From contig JABBOG010000037.1 in assembly GCA_019351975.1 (NCBI GenBank), positions 1-38,532 of the forward strand: a stretch of 38,532 nucleotides of DNA. The letters are read 5' to 3'. The stretch is from Acidobacteriota bacterium (GTDB taxonomy: Bacteria; Acidobacteriota; Terriglobia; Terriglobales; Acidobacteriaceae). The notes beneath the pieces are model-generated. The model worked only from the letters and a program-made list of their open reading frames with translations, was not told the origin of the DNA and did no database searches. The translations under genes were made by a program, and so were the position numbers. Below, piece by piece: positions 1 to 7,713 of this stretch (the stretch's first letter is position 1; the number at the start of each line of letters is the position of its first letter).

Positions 1-1246
1 CCGGAACGAAGTAGGAAGCGACGGTATCGGCAAGCCGCTGGATGGGGGCGCGGGTCCTCTGGGCTTCGCTGACCATCTTCACGATTTGAGCGAGGAGCGT
101 ATCCGCGCCGACGCGCTCCGTCTTCATCACGAAGCCGCCGGTTCCGTTGATCGTTCCGCCGATGACCTTCGCATCTTTGGTCTTCTCGACCGGGATTGGC
201 TCACCGCTCACCATCGATTCGTCCACGGAGCTACTGCCCTCGGTTAAGACGCCGTCCGTAGGGACTTTTTCGCCTGGTCGAACTCGCAGGCTATCGCCTA
301 CCTGAATCTCATTGAGGTCTACATCCTGTTCTTGTCCATCGGCGGCAATGCGCCGTGCCGTTTTAGGGGCGAGTCCAAGCAGAGCTTTGATAGCGCTGCT
401 GGTTTGGCTTCGCGCCTTCAACTCCAGCACCTGGCCGAGCAAAACGAGAACGGTGATGACTGCTGCGGCCTCGAAGTAGAGGCCCAGCTGACCGGACATA
501 TCGCGGAACGATGCCGGAAAGAGCTGTGGCATGAATATAGCCACGACGCTGTAGAGGTAGGCGGACCCAGCTCCAACCGAGATGAGGGTGAACATATTGA
601 GATTGCGACTGATGATCGATGCCCAGCCTCGCTGGAAGAATGGCCAGCCTCCCCAGAGGACCACCGGAGAAGCGATGGCGAGCTCAAACCAGCCAAGCCA
701 GGGCCCTTTCAAGAGTTCTTGAATCGGATGGCCTGGCAGGAAGTCAGAGATCATGATGGCGAGCAGCGGGAGCGTTAGGGCTGCACCGATCCAGAACCGC
801 CGCGTCATGCTATCGAGTTCGGGATTCGCCTCGTTAGCCGTGATGGTCATCGGTTCCAGCGCCATGCCGCAGATCGGGCAGTCGCCCGGCTCGTCACGAA
901 TGATTTGAGGGTGCATGGGACAGGTGTACTGCGTGCGAGTGGACGGGACGACTTGTACTTCCGGTTCGAGCGCCATGCCGCACTTCGGGCAGCTTCCCGG
1001 ACCCATCTGATGCACTTCGGGGTGCATCGGACAGATGTAAGCTGCCTCTTTGCTACCCGCAGTCGCAGCTTTGGCTACCGGATGCAAATAGCTTTGGGGA
1101 TCGGCGGCAAATTTCGTCGCGCAGGATCGATTGCAAAAGTAGTAGGTCTGGCCGTCATACTCCTGATGGCTCACCGCATCCTGTGGCTCGATCATCATCC
1201 CGCATACGGGGTCCCGCACTTCTTTGACTGTCTGCTCGTCAACCAT
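1..1246 (-). CDS. Copper-type P1B ATPase with N-terminal YHS and paired Cys-rich domains (partial)
   Basis: Heavy-metal P-type ATPase that pumps a soft metal, probably Cu(I), out of the cytoplasm. The C-terminal part lies beyond the left edge; 415 residues are visible. Residues 10-47 form a YHS domain (VCGMMI, then YYFCNRSC). Two heavy-metal-binding Cys modules follow, each CPMHP with CP.CGMALEP about 15 residues later (near 72-94 and 109-132). Membrane helices begin near 152, and the actuator domain carries the SGEP motif at 347-350. The CPC metal motif, DKTG phosphorylation site and ATP-binding domain are not in view, so metal choice is inferred from the N-terminus and neighbours. The ATG at 1246 follows a GCAGGAG ribosome site. 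It is probably the last visible gene of the minus-strand operon that starts with the DUF4396 gene. Confidence 0.93.
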   Translation of the reverse strand, partial: MVDEQTVKEVRDPVCGMMIEPQDAVSHQEYDGQTYYFCNRSCATKFAADPQSYLHPVAKAATAGSKEAAYICPMHPEVHQMGPGSCPKCGMALEPEVQVVPSTRTQYTCPMHPQIIRDEPGDCPICGMALEPMTITANEANPELDSMTRRFWIGAALTLPLLAIMISDFLPGHPIQELLKGPWLGWFELAIASPVVLWGGWPFFQRGWASIISRNLNMFTLISVGAGSAYLYSVVAIFMPQLFPASFRDMSGQLGLYFEAAAVITVLVLLGQVLELKARSQTSSAIKALLGLAPKTARRIAADGQEQDVDLNEIQVGDSLRVRPGEKVPTDGVLTEGSSSVDESMVSGEPIPVEKTKDAKVIGGTINGTGGFVMKTERVGADTLLAQIVKMVSEAQRTRAPIQRLADTVASYFVP

Positions 1247-1298
1247 TGATGCTCCTGCACCGAACGGGGCTGCGCTCGACCGCAGCCCGTCTCAGCGT

Positions 1299-1481
1299 TT
1301 ACTTCACATACTGTTGGGGGTTCGCATCAAACTTCCGCTTACATCCGAGACCGCAGAAGTAATAGGTCTTTCCCTGATAGTCACTCTGGCCCGCGGCGTC
1401 CTTCGGGTCGATGTCCATTCCGCAAACAACATCCTTCACCATCTGAGCGTTCTCCTTGGTTTTGGTTGCACAACAACACAT
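1299..1481 (-). CDS. Small YHS-domain protein with N-terminal CCC
   Basis: A 60-residue soluble protein that is almost entirely one YHS domain: VVCGMDI, a Tyr-rich strand, then YYFCGLGC and KFDANPQQY. YHS domains are associated with binding soft metals, and this one is clearly related to the YHS domain at the start of the adjacent P-type ATPase. The first residues are MCCCATK, adding three further thiols. The start at 1481 is preferred over an in-frame upstream ATG at 1520 because it follows a near-perfect GAAGGAGATATACCC ribosome site. It probably buffers or hands over copper for the ATPase; a chaperone role is inference. Confidence 0.88.
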   Translation of the reverse strand: MCCCATKTKENAQMVKDVVCGMDIDPKDAAGQSDYQGKTYYFCGLGCKRKFDANPQQYVK

Positions 1482-1526
1482 GGGTATATCTCCTTCACCC
1501 ATAAAGACGCACGCCGGCACATTCCC

Positions 1527-2120
1527 TTACACTCTCCGTTTACAGGAACAATCGAGGCATTTGTGGTCCGCGCAGCTACCGCATACCTGAATGAGTCTCT
1601 TGGCAGCCGCTCGACGCGCGCGGTGCAGCCGTACCGAGACATTGTTAGGGGTCGTATGCTCAGCTTTGGCAAAATCTGCTATCGATTCGCCGCTCAAATC
1701 AATCTGCTCCAGTGCGAGGCGATATTCGGGTTTCAACGTTTGCACCACGCCCTCAATGCAGGTACATAGATTTGACTGCAGTTCCATCTCGTAGCTTTCA
1801 GGAGTTTCCGCCGACAGTCCTTCGTGGGCGCGCCCACGGGCGGCATCTCTCCGATAATGGTCCGTCAAGGCGTTCCGAAGGATGCGATAGAACCACGCCA
1901 CGACGCTTTCCGTCTTCTGGATCTGGCCGCCCTTTTCCAAAGTCCGCGTATAGGCGGCCTGGAGGATGTCTTCGGCGGTAGCCGGGTCGGAGACTCGCGC
2001 CGTGAGAAAAGCCAAGAACTTAGCGCGGTGCTCCAAGAGTTCGTTGAGATGCGGATCTATCTTGTCTGCGGACGTACCTGCTGAACCCTGACTGAGAATC
2101 ATCGCATCGCCTCTTTCCAT
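1527..2120 (-). CDS. ECF-type sigma-70 factor with Cys-rich C-terminal tail
   Basis: Extracytoplasmic-function sigma factor, 197 residues. Region 2 is near residues 30-95 (helices around DPATAEDILQAAY and VVAWFYRILRNALTDHYRR). Region 4 is near 127-176, with the helix-turn-helix around SIADFAKAEHTTPNNVSVRLHRAR. The last 18 residues hold CGSC, then CLDCSC, and a further CTC lies just before region 4. No anti-sigma gene is adjacent. Cys-rich extensions of this kind act as the metal sensor in CorE-type sigma factors of Myxococcus, so direct copper or zinc control is a reasonable inference. The start may be the ATG at 2120 or the one at 2102, which has AGAGG upstream. It sits between the DUF4396 gene and the YHS/ATPase genes, which it may regulate. 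Confidence 0.9.
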   Translation of the reverse strand: MERGDAMILSQGSAGTSADKIDPHLNELLEHRAKFLAFLTARVSDPATAEDILQAAYTRTLEKGGQIQKTESVVAWFYRILRNALTDHYRRDAARGRAHEGLSAETPESYEMELQSNLCTCIEGVVQTLKPEYRLALEQIDLSGESIADFAKAEHTTPNNVSVRLHRARRAAAKRLIQVCGSCADHKCLDCSCKRRV

Positions 2121-2138
2121 TCGATGCAGATTCCTGCT

Positions 2139-2999
2139 TTACATCCCGCCGAACATGGTGGCGACCGATAGTCCAAGCCCGAATATCATCCACGACAAGA
2201 TTGTCATCCAGGTGAGGACGCTGGTTGATACCGGCATCGCAGCACGGTCCGTCAGAGGGTTGCTTTGTGTGTGGTGGCCGTCGGCGCGCTCGGTCGCCGC
2301 GTGATGTACGTGCTCGCTTTTATCTGTGGTTTCATCTTGGGACTTGTGCTCGGGCCGTACCGTTATCATGCCGTGCTTCATGTGATGGGATACCAACCAC
2401 CAGTTCATAGGGTACGCGGTGATGAAGCCAACCAACAGGGCCATGGACATAACGAACCAGAACTCCGGCCTGAATGGATTATGAGCTGCCGGTACTCTCA
2501 TCATGCCAAATGTCATCATGGGCACCATGCCGGCCATGAGAAAGTTCATAGACAGCAATTCCGGGAAAAACGTGATGGAGAGCGAACGCTTATAAGAGCC
2601 CCCTGCCATGCCGCGCATCGCCAAGGACTGAAAAATGCTCCATCCGAAGCCAAAACCCAGGGCATACTCCAGCGCAATATCGGCAGCTCTGGGCAAGCGA
2701 AGCAGACTGGCGATGAGCGCGCCCGCCAAGATCCCAAGGCCATCGCCAGCTACACAATGCATCGTCGAACCTAGAACTTGTCTCCATCGCGTCGCAACGT
2801 AACGTTCGTGCAGTCCAGGCAGTGGCTCACGACAACCCAAGACGTACAGGAATGCTCCCAGCGGTCCGGTATATGCGGTGAGTAGTATGAATCCCCACTT
2901 GAGCACCGGAGCTTCAGGTGTGGCACGAATATCCACCACGACATACAGCAGCGATAGTGCGGTAAGAACAAACCACAGAAGCATGACGCCATCGAGCAT
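2139..2999 (-). CDS. DUF4396 integral membrane protein with His-rich loop
   Basis: A 286-residue multi-pass membrane protein of the DUF4396 family, function not established. About six or seven hydrophobic segments are visible, near 4-23, 33-55, 82-100, 108-128, 143-165, 178-203 and 262-284. The family-like signature MHCVAGDGLGIL lies near residue 80 and AYPMNWWLV near 196. Both are echoed in the second DUF4396 protein of this window (15641-16339). A hydrophilic stretch of about 60 residues before the last helix is rich in His (EHVHHAATERADGHH), suggesting metal contact. The gene leads the minus-strand operon; GGGGGAT precedes the ATG. Confidence 0.85.
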   Translation of the reverse strand: MLDGVMLLWFVLTALSLLYVVVDIRATPEAPVLKWGFILLTAYTGPLGAFLYVLGCREPLPGLHERYVATRWRQVLGSTMHCVAGDGLGILAGALIASLLRLPRAADIALEYALGFGFGWSIFQSLAMRGMAGGSYKRSLSITFFPELLSMNFLMAGMVPMMTFGMMRVPAAHNPFRPEFWFVMSMALLVGFITAYPMNWWLVSHHMKHGMITVRPEHKSQDETTDKSEHVHHAATERADGHHTQSNPLTDRAAMPVSTSVLTWMTILSWMIFGLGLSVATMFGGM

Positions 3000-3383
3000 T
3001 TGATCCCCCTGTGCTTGCGCACCTCACACTGGCACCGGCAGACGTTCGGCACCTGCCGAGCCACGCGGGTAATTCTTCATTGGCGCATTGCTTCTCGAAT
3101 GTTGCTGCTTGCGTTCGAGTGGATGTCCCTACTTCGTAGGAGCATACCGTAGGAGCTTGGAACGCAGCTCTTCGTTTGTGATCTCTCTCTCTGAGCCTAC
3201 CGACGGCAACGCCTTCCGTCTGAGCAATTTAGCACTCGGCGCGTTGATCGTGGTCAAAAGAGCACAGTCATCTCGATTCAATGGGTCTAAGGTGGTCGAA
3301 GAGTAGTGTCCATTGTGAGCGATGCCTCTTGTGATTTGAGGCCGACTCGTTGGAGCATTTCAGAGGGGCAAGGAGAATGAACC
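3000..3383. other. Gap between the divergent DUF4396 and CBS genes; promoter region
   Basis: No convincing gene. The stretch should hold the promoters of the minus-strand ATPase operon and of the plus-strand CBS gene. Visible structure is modest: a short palindrome CGGCAGGTGCCG (read on the minus strand, near 3050-3061) and a 9-base direct repeat CGTAGGAGC at 3135-3143 and 3148-3156, spaced 13 bases apart. No clear -35/-10 pair was assigned. Confidence 0.4.
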
Positions 3384-3758
3384 ATGAGTTGCTGTGGAGA
3401 CAAAATGGAGGCTCTGAATCCGGAGTCGTGCTGCACACCCCGTGAGACTGTTCAAAAGGCGTCCCTCGCAATGCGTAAAACCGGTTGCGGTTGCGCCCCT
3501 GTAGTAAAGGACAAGGAAAGCCGAACGGTCGTCGGCGTCGTCACCGAGCGTGACGTGTGCCACAAAGTAGTTGCTGACGACCACAGGGCATCGGAAACGG
3601 CTGTCGAAGGGATCATGAGTCCCGCATCTGCATGTTGTGGCAAAGATGATTCCCTTGACGAAGTGCGTCGGAAACTGCACGAGCATAAGGCAACGAGTCT
3701 CCCCGTTGTTGACAAGGCTGGCAGCTGCTGTGGCACGATCAGTGTCCATCATTGCTAG
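3384..3758 (+). CDS. Cys-rich CBS-domain protein
   Basis: A 124-residue protein with a CBS-domain pair. Hallmarks are APVV near 38-41, VVGVVTERDV near 49-58, IMSP at 77-80 and ATSLPVVD near 103-110. CBS pairs usually bind adenosyl ligands and act as regulatory modules. The unusual point is cysteine: 12 of 124 residues, with CC pairs at 3-4, 16-17, 84-85 and 115-116, a CGC at 35-37, Cys59 and a terminal HHC. This suggests metal binding or metal sensing, which is inference. A strong AAGGAG lies upstream. The end looks abrupt: the usual GIxSxxDIAR tail stops at ISVHHC, while the next reading frame continues as IIARQRRQEVSKK. It converges on the cupin gene. Confidence 0.82.
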   Translation: MSCCGDKMEALNPESCCTPRETVQKASLAMRKTGCGCAPVVKDKESRTVVGVVTERDVCHKVVADDHRASETAVEGIMSPASACCGKDDSLDEVRRKLHEHKATSLPVVDKAGSCCGTISVHHC

Positions 3759-3803
3759 GCAACGCAGGCAGGAAGTTTCGAAGAAAGACAAATTACCCGG
3801 GGT

Positions 3804-4211
3804 TTAGGAGCCGTAGCCCCTATGCGGAAGCGAACGAAGCATATCGGTTGCCGGCCATGAGATTGTGACCAAAAGGACCGATGCCTCACGCGCTTCTACA
3901 TCGTGCTGGATTCGCGGTGCGAGAGTAAGCATCCGGCCTGCTTGAAGACTGAGCGGTTTGTCTTGTATGCGGATGCAGACCACACCTTTTATGACATGGA
4001 TTGTGGTCGTGCCGTCGGTGTGATGTTCTTTCATTTGCGCTTGGGCGTCCATGGCGATGAGGAGAACGCGAAGGTCATCAGCTTTGACTAGCAGTTTTGA
4101 AAATAGGCCCGACTGCCACGGTCTCCTGTTCTCAAAATGGAAGAGTTCCTCGGCCAAGTCGTGGGTGACCCCGCAAAGAAGACTGTTGTCGACGAAGTTG
4201 TCAGATGCCAT
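3804..4211 (-). CDS. Cupin-domain protein
   Basis: A 135-residue soluble protein with a single cupin barrel near residues 45-120. Motif 1 is seen as EHHTDGTTTIHVIKG and the second His motif as LAPRIQHDVEA. Several His residues are in positions used for metal binding by small cupins. The N-terminal 45 residues match nothing I recognise. It stands alone on the minus strand, converges on the CBS gene and diverges from the RND operon, so it may be a regulator or small-molecule binder linked to metal stress. The substrate is unknown. The ribosome site is weak (GGGGTA). Confidence 0.78.
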   Translation of the reverse strand: MASDNFVDNSLLCGVTHDLAEELFHFENRRPWQSGLFSKLLVKADDLRVLLIAMDAQAQMKEHHTDGTTTIHVIKGVVCIRIQDKPLSLQAGRMLTLAPRIQHDVEAREASVLLVTISWPATDMLRSLPHRGYGS

Positions 4212-4264
4212 CGGGATACCCCATACCTATGCAAAGTAAATCAGTTCGTGGAATTTATATCTAA

Positions 4265-4295
4265 CCGCCGCGTAAGATTTTAGCTCTTACGGCGG
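4265..4295. promoter_or_regulatory. Strong hairpin in the divergent cupin / RND leader
   Basis: CCGCCG, a two-base CG bulge, TAAGA, a 7-base loop, then TCTTACGGCGG: eleven base pairs. No gene ends just upstream on either strand and no T-run follows, so it is not an ordinary terminator. It may be an operator or a leader structure for the plus-strand metal operon or for the cupin gene. Confidence 0.5.
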
Positions 4296-4417
4296 CACTT
4301 CACGGAACCTTGCACTTGCAGTCTGCCAGCAAGTGAAACAGGTTTGGACGTCAAGTGATGTATCGGAACGCTCATCTTATGCTGCCTCGTTTCGCTCGCC
4401 TTGGGGACTGTTGGCGT

Positions 4418-4801
4418 ATGCTGGTTTATGTGAAGCCACTGCGCCAATTCGGAGCTGTTCTGTTGCTCCTCGTGTCCTTTGTGGCACCGGCGATGGCGTG
4501 CATGGCTCCTGATGCGGGTATGACTGTCGAAGAGCAAGCCTGCTGCCGCATGATGAAAAGTGACTGCGGGCATACGGACATGCCCAGCTCTCACGACTGC
4601 TGCAAGAAGACCCCAGGCGCGATTCACGACAGTGCTTTGAGATCAGATTTTGTCTCGTTCCATCCTGTCTTTGCGATTGCAATCTGGACGTTGCCCCTCG
4701 ACCTTTTCACGCCCGACGATGAAACTAATGGCTGGATTCAGCGTCCAGAACACTCACCGCCAAAGCCTCCCCACTCGATCATTTCTGTTCTCAGAGTCTA
4801 G
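4418..4801 (+). CDS. Small exported Cys-rich protein ahead of the RND operon
   Basis: A 127-residue protein with a signal peptide (positively charged start, hydrophobic run near 12-24, cleavage likely after APAMA). The mature start is rich in Cys and Met: ACMAP, QACCRMM, CGHTDMP and HDCCKKTP, giving seven Cys residues within about 45 positions. This suggests a periplasmic copper-binding role. The C-terminus is PP-rich and ends ISVLRV, similar in style to the end of the small protein at 10954-11406. An in-frame ATG exists at 4355; the start at 4418 is preferred because the signal peptide begins there and TTGGGGA lies upstream. No established function is known to me. Confidence 0.72.
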   Translation: MLVYVKPLRQFGAVLLLLVSFVAPAMACMAPDAGMTVEEQACCRMMKSDCGHTDMPSSHDCCKKTPGAIHDSALRSDFVSFHPVFAIAIWTLPLDLFTPDDETNGWIQRPEHSPPKPPHSIISVLRV

Positions 4802-4883
4802 CTCCTCCCTATCTCGCTGAAGATTCGAGCCGCACACTTGTGCGCGTTCATGTCTGAACTGCAACCGAGACAGGAGTTTAACC

Positions 4884-6143
4884 ATGAGGGTGGCCGCCTA
4901 TTGGACCACCGCGTTGGTGTTATTCGCTGGCATCTCTGCGAACTCGCAGGAGATGAACGGTAAACCAACGCCACTTGCCACATTGCTTGCCGAAGCACAA
5001 TCAAGCAATTCCCAGATTGCCGCTGCGAACGATACCTGGAAGGCGTCGAGCCATGTGGCGCGACAGGTGTCCACGCTGCCCGATCCGCAGTTTACCTTTC
5101 AATCGTTCAGCGTCGGCAGCCCGAAGCCGGGCGCCGGCTTCAGCAACAGCAACTTCGCGTATCTCGGCTTCGGAGCTTCGCAAGCCCTCCCCTTTCCTGG
5201 CAAGCTCCGACTCAAGGGCGAGGTTGCGTCACGCAAGGCCGACACGGCCGAAGCCCAGGTAGGTGTGGTCAGCGCCGATGTAGGGGAGCATATCAAGCTG
5301 CTTTATCTGCGGCTTGCCTATCTACAGCAGACACTCACCATCCTCGACCATACGGATGGGGTGCTGGGGCCACTCGTCAAGAATGCGCTCTCACACTATA
5401 GCCTCGGCGAGGGCAGTCAGGCGGGCATCATCAAGGCGCAGCTGCAGCGTACTGAGATTCTGCGGCGCGAAACAGTCAATCGCGAACAGATGGGCGAAGC
5501 TGAGGCCGATCTCAAAGAGCTGTTACATCGCACACAAGATTCGCCTGACATCATCGCGGAACCGCTCGTCGAAACAACGCTGCGGCTTAGCGCCAGTGAA
5601 TTGCAAGCTCTGGTTCGTCAACAGAACCCGGTCTTGCAGGTTGAGCAACGGTCAGTCCAGCAGGAAGACGCCCAGATAAAGTCCGAGCAGCGAGGCAGCA
5701 AGCCTGACTTCAATGTTGGCTATATGTATCAGTTGACCGGCCCTTCTTATCGCGACTACTACATGCTGACGCTGAACCTGAGCCTGCCGCATCGCGGCCG
5801 TGTTCGAGAGGAAGTCGCCGAGGCGACCGAACAGGCGAACCATGCGCGGCACGAACTCGACTCCGAGGCGCAGCAACAACTCGCAGCCGTGCAAAAGCAG
5901 TTCGTTGCAGCCACAAGCACGGCGGAACTGCTGGCCGATTATAACCACGGACTGATTCCGCAATCGGAAGCCATCTTCCGTTCGGAGGAATCCTCCTACG
6001 AAGCCAATAAGCAGGAGTTCACCCCGGTGCTCTCGTCTCTGCTCGACCTTCTCTCTCTGAAGAGCGACTATCAAGAAGCTCTTCTGGAACATGAAACCGC
6101 AATCGTGCGTCTTGAGACGCTGACAGGAGCGTCTCTCCGATGA
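4884..6143 (+). CDS. cusC: TolC/CusC-type outer membrane efflux protein
   Basis: Outer membrane channel of a tripartite metal exporter, 419 residues. It has a signal peptide (hydrophobic run near 8-17, cleavage near ANSQ) and the two repeated alpha-helical OEP regions, with long coiled-coil-like helices near 115-230 and 305-400. It lacks a lipobox Cys at the N-terminus. CAGGAG precedes the ATG, and the stop overlaps the start of the adaptor gene (ATGA). The neighbours name it as the outer membrane partner of the CusB- and CusA-like genes. Confidence 0.88.
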   Translation: MRVAAYWTTALVLFAGISANSQEMNGKPTPLATLLAEAQSSNSQIAAANDTWKASSHVARQVSTLPDPQFTFQSFSVGSPKPGAGFSNSNFAYLGFGASQALPFPGKLRLKGEVASRKADTAEAQVGVVSADVGEHIKLLYLRLAYLQQTLTILDHTDGVLGPLVKNALSHYSLGEGSQAGIIKAQLQRTEILRRETVNREQMGEAEADLKELLHRTQDSPDIIAEPLVETTLRLSASELQALVRQQNPVLQVEQRSVQQEDAQIKSEQRGSKPDFNVGYMYQLTGPSYRDYYMLTLNLSLPHRGRVREEVAEATEQANHARHELDSEAQQQLAAVQKQFVAATSTAELLADYNHGLIPQSEAIFRSEESSYEANKQEFTPVLSSLLDLLSLKSDYQEALLEHETAIVRLETLTGASLR

Positions 6144-7711
6144 GCCAGTCCACGCAGAAATACATTCTCGTTACGTCGCTCGTATGGGCTTGCATCCTGG
6201 CCGCGGTGCTCTTCTTCGTGTATAAGCCCCGACACAGCGCGCCGGCCAACACCGGCGGTCCGGCACCACTTGCGGAAGGGCCAGTCGTCTCTTCCAGCGC
6301 AATGCGTCAAGTACCGCAATCGCCACAGCAGGTCGAAGCGCCGCTCGCGCCCGTGCAGTTATCGCAGGCGCAAATGCAGAGCATCGATATGAGCACCGGC
6401 GTTGCGCAATACAAACGGCTCGACAATGACCTGAGCGCGACCGGAACGGTGGCAATCGACGACCGCCTTGTGTCTTATGTGCAGACGCGATTCTCAGGCT
6501 ACATCCGCAGGGTCTTCGTCAACGCGACGTATCAATATGTTCGCAAGGGACAGCCTCTCTTCACCATCTACAGTCCCGACCTGGTGGCGACCGAGCAGGA
6601 ATACCTACTCGCGCGCGAAAATGAGAAGACACTCGGCGGCAGCTCCATCGGCGATGTCGCGGCGGGTGCGAACTCGCTGACTGCGGCGGCGGAACAGCGG
6701 CTCGCGCAGTGGGAGATTCCCGCCAGCCAGATCGCCGAACTCAAGCGCACTGGACGAGCCTTGCCTGATCTCACCATCAACGCCCCTGCGTCTGGATACG
6801 TCACTGAATTAAATGCACTGCCTAATCTGTTTGCGACTCCGGCGACCCGGCTATACACCATCGCGGACCTCTCGCAGGTGTGGGTCAATGCGCAGGTGTT
6901 TCAAACCGATGTAGGGCAACTCAAGCCCGGCGACTCTGCCACCATTTCCGTCGATGCCTACCCTCTCAAGACGTTCCGAGGCCGCGTCGAACAGATTCTT
7001 CCTCAAGTGGACATGACGACGCGCACAGTCGCAGTGAGACTGTCCATCGCAAATCCCGGCCTGCTGCTTAAGCCGGGGATGTTCGTCAATGTCGCTGTCA
7101 AATCCTCGATGGGACGACGGCTTGTCGTTCCGGCCTCAGCCGTGTTTCAGACAGGCATGAGGCAGGTTGTGTTCCTCGATCACGGGAATGGCAGCATTGA
7201 ACCGCACGATGTCGTGCTGGGGCCTCGCATCGGCGACGATTTCGTGGTGCTGAAGGGTTTGGCCGCTGGTGAGTCCATCGTCACCTCAGCCAACTTCCTG
7301 ATCGACTCGGAAAGCCAACTGCAGGCCGCCGCAGGTTCGTATGCGCCTCCGCCTCCGGGAGCGGGCGCGAACCAGGCGGCATCTCCGCAGCAGGCGCAGA
7401 TTGATCTCACAACCGAACCCACGCCGCCGCGCAAAGGGGCGAATGTCTTTCGGGTCAAGCTGACTGGGAGCAACGGCACGGTAATCCCAGGCGCGGATGT
7501 TACCGTGACCTTTTTCATGCCGGCGATGCCGGCAATGGGGATGGCTGCCATGAACTCGTCTGCGCATCTTGCGGAGAAAAATGCAGGGGTCTACGAAGGC
7601 TCTGGCGATCTTGGCTCCGGCGGAACGTGGCAGGTGACGGTTGTCGCGAAGAGAGGCGGCGAAATCCTCGCCACAAAACAAGTTCACCTTAACGCAACGG
7701 GGGGGATGTAA
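6140..7711 (+). CDS. cusB: CusB-type RND periplasmic adaptor with extra C-terminal FixH/YtkA-like domain
   Basis: Membrane-fusion adaptor linking the inner-membrane pump to the outer membrane channel, 523 residues. An N-terminal membrane anchor spans about 10-28. The lipoyl/barrel-sandwich half-motif (FSGYIRRVFVNATYQYVRKGQPLF) is near 115-140, followed by helical hairpin, beta-barrel and membrane-proximal regions to about 400. Residues from about 430 to the end form an added beta-rich domain with MPAMPAMGMAAM, resembling FixH/YtkA-like domains and able to offer Met ligands to copper. The start overlaps the channel stop by four bases, so translation is coupled; the pump gene follows two bases after the stop. 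Confidence 0.9.
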   Translation: MSQSTQKYILVTSLVWACILAAVLFFVYKPRHSAPANTGGPAPLAEGPVVSSSAMRQVPQSPQQVEAPLAPVQLSQAQMQSIDMSTGVAQYKRLDNDLSATGTVAIDDRLVSYVQTRFSGYIRRVFVNATYQYVRKGQPLFTIYSPDLVATEQEYLLARENEKTLGGSSIGDVAAGANSLTAAAEQRLAQWEIPASQIAELKRTGRALPDLTINAPASGYVTELNALPNLFATPATRLYTIADLSQVWVNAQVFQTDVGQLKPGDSATISVDAYPLKTFRGRVEQILPQVDMTTRTVAVRLSIANPGLLLKPGMFVNVAVKSSMGRRLVVPASAVFQTGMRQVVFLDHGNGSIEPHDVVLGPRIGDDFVVLKGLAAGESIVTSANFLIDSESQLQAAAGSYAPPPPGAGANQAASPQQAQIDLTTEPTPPRKGANVFRVKLTGSNGTVIPGADVTVTFFMPAMPAMGMAAMNSSAHLAEKNAGVYEGSGDLGSGGTWQVTVVAKRGGEILATKQVHLNATGGM

Positions 7712-7713
7712 CC

